Part shown: piece after piece, positions 4,968 through 7,513 of the stretch
Layout of the letters: each line of letters opens with the position of its first letter
Numbering within the stretch: position 1 is the first letter of the stretch
Assembly (NCBI GenBank): GCA_018304205.1
Contig: JAGVWR010000006.1
Coordinates: 1-7,513, forward strand
DNA length: 7,513 nucleotides
Direction of reading: 5' to 3'
Source: Candidatus Pacearchaeota archaeon
GTDB taxonomy: Archaea; Nanobdellota; Nanobdellia; Pacearchaeales; GW2011-AR1
Notes under the pieces: model-generated
Seen by the model: the letters and a program-made list of their open reading frames with translations, nothing else
What the model was told of the DNA's origin: nothing
Databases searched by the model: none
Program-made: the position numbers and the translations under genes

Positions 4968-5440
4968 ATGACTATAGAAGAAAGCCTAAAAAAAGGATTA
5001 ATAACAAAGATAGTTGAAACAGAGATTCAGAGGTATACGAATTTTTTCACAAATTCTTATAAGGAAAATTTGGAACACTGCAAATTCAACATAGAAAAAT
5101 TTCCAAGATGGTCCATAATCTCAGGTTATTATGCAATGCATGACCTAACAAAACTTTTTCTAGCCAAGAAATTCCAGATTAAAATAGATGCGAAAGTCCA
5201 CAAAAGAGCTATCAAGATAATGGAGGAAATAACAAAAGACAAAGAACTTTTAAATCTACTAAAGATAGGTTATGAAGAATTTACAAAAATGGCTGCAGAT
5301 TTAGAAGAAGCAAAAGACAAAAAGCTCAGTATTATACAGGTTCTGAATTCATGAAAGAAAAATACAAAAAAGAAGCAACAGATTTTTTCAATAAAACAGT
5401 TTCACCTTATATAGAAAAAATAAATTTCCTATTAAAATGA
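4968..5440 (+). CDS. HEPN-domain protein of a HEPN/MNT pair, split by an apparent -1 frameshift
   Basis: The first frame runs 4968-5354 (128 residues) and ends oddly in LSIIQVLNS. In the -1 frame from 5324 the sequence continues as AQYYTGSEF, then 29 residues ending SPYIEKINFLLK and stopping at 5438-5440. The joined protein is 157 residues, a normal HEPN length, and KAQYYTG followed by PYIEKI looks like the helical end of archaeal HEPN proteins. The helical core WSIISGYYAMHDLTKLFLAKK (48-68) followed by KVHKRAIKIMEE (76-87) supports HEPN. The usual R-X4-6-H RNase motif is not evident. The joined end overlaps the MNT start as ATGA (5437-5440), which argues that the long form is the original gene. 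An in-frame TGA at 4938-4940 fixes ATG 4968 as start; it has no clear Shine-Dalgarno. HEPN proteins are RNase toxins or partners of MNT nucleotidyltransferases. HEPN identity is likely, activity unknown. Confidence 0.75.
5318..5324 (+). other. Frameshift site in the HEPN gene (C AAA AAG)
   Basis: Zero-frame codons are GAC AAA AAG CTC. Slipping back one base after AAG, or adding one A to the A5 run at 5319-5323, restores the long frame. The site resembles the bacterial A AAA AAG slippery heptamer but starts with C. No strong stem after it and no Shine-Dalgarno-like stimulator before it is seen, so a mutation or sequencing/assembly indel is as likely as programmed slippage. Confidence 0.75.
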
Positions 5441-5988
5441 TATCAAATATATTTGACAAAAACATCATAAGAATCCTAACCTACTTTTTAATCAGTCCTG
5501 GAAGTAGATATACAAGGAAAGAAATAAAAGAAAAAACGGAGATGAACAACATTCCTCTTGACAGCACTCTGACAAAACTTAAATTATTAAAATTAATAAT
5601 TGAAAGCAAAAAACTCTATGCCCTAAATTTTAGTATAGAAAAAAACAAAGAGATTTTCAATATAATATCAAATGAATACAAATCTTTCAATATTCCCTAT
5701 AAAATATTTAACCTCCTTGTAGAATTAGGAGAAAAATTATCGAGAAATAAATATGTAAAGTCAGTCATGCTTTTCGGGAGCTACGCAAAACTGATTCAAA
5801 CAGAAAACTCGGACATTGACATTGCAGTCATAATAGAAAAAAAACTAAAGCAACAAATAGATAAAATAACGGAGCAAATAAATAAAATAAACAAAAAAAT
5901 AGAATTACACTTCTTTGAAGAAAAAGAAATGAAAGAAAAAGACCCAGTGATTAAAGACGTTCTAAGAAACGGCAAGTTAATTCTTTAA
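5437..5988 (+). CDS. MNT-type nucleotidyltransferase with N-terminal winged helix (HEPN partner)
   Basis: 183 residues in two parts. Residues 1-65 look like a winged helix-turn-helix (IRILTYFLISPGSRYTRKEI, then STLTKLKLLKLIIESKKLYAL). Residues 100-183 form a minimal nucleotidyltransferase: the GS motif LFGSYAK at 112-118 and the metal-binding pair SDIDIAV at 125-131 (D126, D128). E156 in KIELHFF is the likely third acidic position, where Asp is more usual. Known MNT enzymes of such pairs can modify the HEPN partner, for example by adding AMP, and so act as antitoxin. The winged helix suggests the protein may also bind its own promoter, possibly the palindromic unit upstream; that is inference. 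ATG 5437 lies in an ATGA overlap with the long HEPN frame. The gene ends tail-to-tail with the next gene, their stop codons overlapping at TTAA (5985-5988). Base composition is very A-rich, fitting an accessory module. Confidence 0.88.
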   Translation: MISNIFDKNIIRILTYFLISPGSRYTRKEIKEKTEMNNIPLDSTLTKLKLLKLIIESKKLYALNFSIEKNKEIFNIISNEYKSFNIPYKIFNLLVELGEKLSRNKYVKSVMLFGSYAKLIQTENSDIDIAVIIEKKLKQQIDKITEQINKINKKIELHFFEEKEMKEKDPVIKDVLRNGKLIL

Positions 5989-6563
5989 GCAGCCACATCA
6001 TACGAATCTCCTCCATCATCAGCTAGATAAGTGAGGAATGCTGCAAATCCAACATAAGCACAAGATACTCCTAACCCGATTCCACCAAATTTCATACCTT
6101 CTGAGGCATGTGAAGGATTCCAATTTATTACTGCCGAAGCACTTCCAATAATAGGGGCGATAAAAGTTGTAGCAACACCAGCTAAAAGAGGAGACAGAAC
6201 TAATCCTCCAGCAATCATTTCAATAAGTGAAGGAGATTTAAACCTAGCGGGAGAATAATCGCTTTTGTAGAGTTGATACAGTTCCCTTGCTTGCCCACGA
6301 TTGAACCCCCTTCCTTCAAGATATTTCAAAAAACCTTTATGATAAGAACGAATACCTTTCAATGTACAATAAGTCCAAACCTCGCTTTGAACATCTTCTT
6401 GTTTTAGAATAAACCTTCTTTGCTCTTTGTTAAATTCTTTTGTTTTAAGAAATCTTGCCGCTTCAATTAAGTCTTTCTTCCCAGATAAACCTACCCACAA
6501 TTCACTATATTTATGACTTTCAGCACGATCTCTTTCTAGATCACTTTCATACTTTAAAATCAT
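5985..6563 (-). CDS. Hypothetical protein with soluble N-terminal half and membrane C-terminal half
   Basis: 192 residues; family not recognised. The first 110 residues are charged, helical and soluble-looking, rich in Arg, Lys and Glu (KTKEFNKEQRRFILKQ; KYLEGRGFNRGQARELYQLY). The second part resembles a small RecX- or SHOCT-like helical repeat, but too weakly to name. The rest is hydrophobic: about 116-146 (one or two membrane segments) and about 159-180, with an acidic end ADDGGDSYDVAA. There is no signal peptide, so the N-terminal part is probably cytoplasmic. The start ATG (6561-6563) has no Shine-Dalgarno but a TATA-like box 26 nt before it, indicating leaderless translation. It converges with the MNT gene and stop codons overlap, leaving no terminator space between them. 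Confidence 0.75.
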   Translation of the reverse strand: MILKYESDLERDRAESHKYSELWVGLSGKKDLIEAARFLKTKEFNKEQRRFILKQEDVQSEVWTYCTLKGIRSYHKGFLKYLEGRGFNRGQARELYQLYKSDYSPARFKSPSLIEMIAGGLVLSPLLAGVATTFIAPIIGSASAVINWNPSHASEGMKFGGIGLGVSCAYVGFAAFLTYLADDGGDSYDVAA

Positions 6564-6584
6564 AAACTTTAGACCAAAAAGTAG

Positions 6585-6593
6585 TTTAAATAA
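6585..6593 (-). promoter_or_regulatory. TATA-like box for the 5985-6563 gene (leaderless start)
   Basis: TTATTTAAA on the minus strand is centred 26 nt before the ATG, the same distance as the ABC operon box. A second box, TTATAAATA, lies further back at about 6603-6611 and would give a leader of about 20 nt. Confidence 0.45.
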
Positions 6594-6634
6594 TTTTGTA
6601 CTATTTATAATCCAAAGAAATTTACAATCACAAC

Positions 6635-7513
6635 TTATTCAGAATGGTGATGTTTATGTAGTTGCATATGCTTCTTCTTTTTATTTCGTCTCCAGATGTA
6701 AATTGCAATAATTAATACAACAATAATTAATACATAAACCAACCAGCTCGTTGATTTTTGGTCACTCACTCTTCCAGTAAAGTATTCAGAACTAAATCTA
6801 ACAGTTTCTTCTTTTTCTCTTCTTTCGTTGGTTTCATCAGTATAAAGTATCTTTAATCTAATTTCTCCATCACGGGGAATTGCTTCAAAAGTGAAAGTTG
6901 TATCTTCATTGGAATCTAAACTTCCAACAATATTTCTGTTAGTTCCCTTAATTCTTATGTTTTCCTGCTCTGGAACTTCAATTGTTAATGCCTCAACATC
7001 ATGTTCGCCAATATTAAGAATTTCAAAAGTTAACGTGTTTGTTGCAGACTGATAATCTCTTATAGATAGTTCAAAATCTGTTCTTACATCTTGAACAGTT
7101 ATGTTAAACTCCTTTGTCTGCGAGAAAGATTCGCTCGTTTCAAATCCTGAATAAAATCTTACTTCGATAGGATTGTCACCATCCATTGCATCAGGACTAA
7201 CTCTTATTTTATACGGAGCAACAAGAGAAGATTTAAAGTCAGAAGCAAAAGTTCCTCCTCTTAATGTAATCGTAGAATTTTGTCCAGGATCAAGTGAAAA
7301 TGGGAACTTCTCAATAAGTTCAAAAACAACCTTTCCACAGCCAGGATTGCTTACTCCATCTAACTGAAAGACAACTTTAACATAATCTCCAGGTATTGCA
7401 GGATAAGGATCCTGATTAATCATTGATGCAGATAAAGTACACGCAACAGCACTACCCAAAGCAGCACTAAATAATACTAAAAACACCGAAAAAATTGCGA
7501 GTAAAATATTTCT
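6635..7513 (-). CDS. COG1361-like (S-layer/CARDB-type) surface protein with signal peptide and C-terminal anchor; 5' end outside window
   Basis: A GTG at 7484-7486 could start a 283-residue frame, but it is probably not the real start. The frame stays open to the window edge, adding RNILLAIFS before it, which gives a signal peptide a basic front. The true start is therefore likely beyond 7513. The signal ends at about GSAVA, before Cys16 (numbered from the GTG); VAC is only lipobox-like. The extracellular part (about 17-245) is beta-rich, with Cys50 as possible disulfide partner of Cys16, a conserved-looking NQDPYPAIPGDYVKVVFQ start, and NxT sequons at N70 and N128. Residues about 139-215 look like a CARDB/COG1361 Ig-like domain. 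One membrane helix (248-265, WLVYVLIIVVLIIAIYIW) is followed by RRNKKKK and a His-rich cytoplasmic tail. The role is envelope-related, partner unknown. Such proteins may sit near MacB-type transporters; here it is on the opposite strand. Confidence 0.8.
   Translation of the reverse strand, partial: RNILLAIFSVFLVLFSAALGSAVACTLSASMINQDPYPAIPGDYVKVVFQLDGVSNPGCGKVVFELIEKFPFSLDPGQNSTITLRGGTFASDFKSSLVAPYKIRVSPDAMDGDNPIEVRFYSGFETSESFSQTKEFNITVQDVRTDFELSIRDYQSATNTLTFEILNIGEHDVEALTIEVPEQENIRIKGTNRNIVGSLDSNEDTTFTFEAIPRDGEIRLKILYTDETNERREKEETVRFSSEYFTGRVSDQKSTSWLVYVLIIVVLIIAIYIWRRNKKKKHMQLHKHHHSE

Noticed and set aside
4671..4968. Two minus-strand frames across the 4720-4967 spacer
   Set aside because: They run through the inverted-repeat unit and into the permease end; low-complexity translations without start signals or domain likeness.

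Overview
The window reads as AT-rich archaeal chromosome, most likely from a DPANN-type lineage such as Woesearchaeota or Pacearchaeota. The archaeal call rests on RNA polymerase subunit N (RpoN/Rpb10), TATA-like boxes about 26 nt before leaderless starts, oligo-T terminator tracts, a HEPN/MNT pair and a COG1361-like surface protein. The DPANN placement is an inference from the look of the small membrane protein and the surface protein, not a proof.

Layout. Positions 1-93 hold the right end of an IS200/IS605-type element: the last 18 codons of a probable tnpB and the 3' hairpins of its omega RNA. Positions 119-1463 carry three minus-strand genes, read right to left: rpoN, a small four-helix membrane protein with its own TATA box and near-perfect Shine-Dalgarno, and a short-chain dehydrogenase. 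From 1555 to 4719 a plus-strand operon encodes a MacB/LolCDE-type ABC transporter: one ATPase and two FtsX-fold permeases, the permeases coupled by an ATGA overlap. The permeases share a 100-nt tract with one mismatch inside otherwise diverged genes.

Positions 4720-4967 hold no gene but contain the most striking structure: a 176-nt unit bounded by a perfect 15-bp inverted repeat, enclosing two nested hairpin arms with the same core palindrome. It ends 6 nt before the start codon of a HEPN/MNT toxin-antitoxin-like pair (4968-5988). The HEPN gene carries an apparent -1 frameshift at an A-run. Its missing C-terminus lies in the next frame and ends in an ATGA overlap with the MNT gene.

Positions 5985-6563 (minus) encode an unrecognised protein with a membrane-embedded C-terminal half. 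Positions 6635-7513 (minus, running off the right edge) encode a secreted-then-anchored surface protein with a His-rich cytoplasmic tail. The transporter and the surface protein could both serve the cell envelope. The HEPN/MNT pair, the structured repeat unit and the IS605 end look like accessory material.
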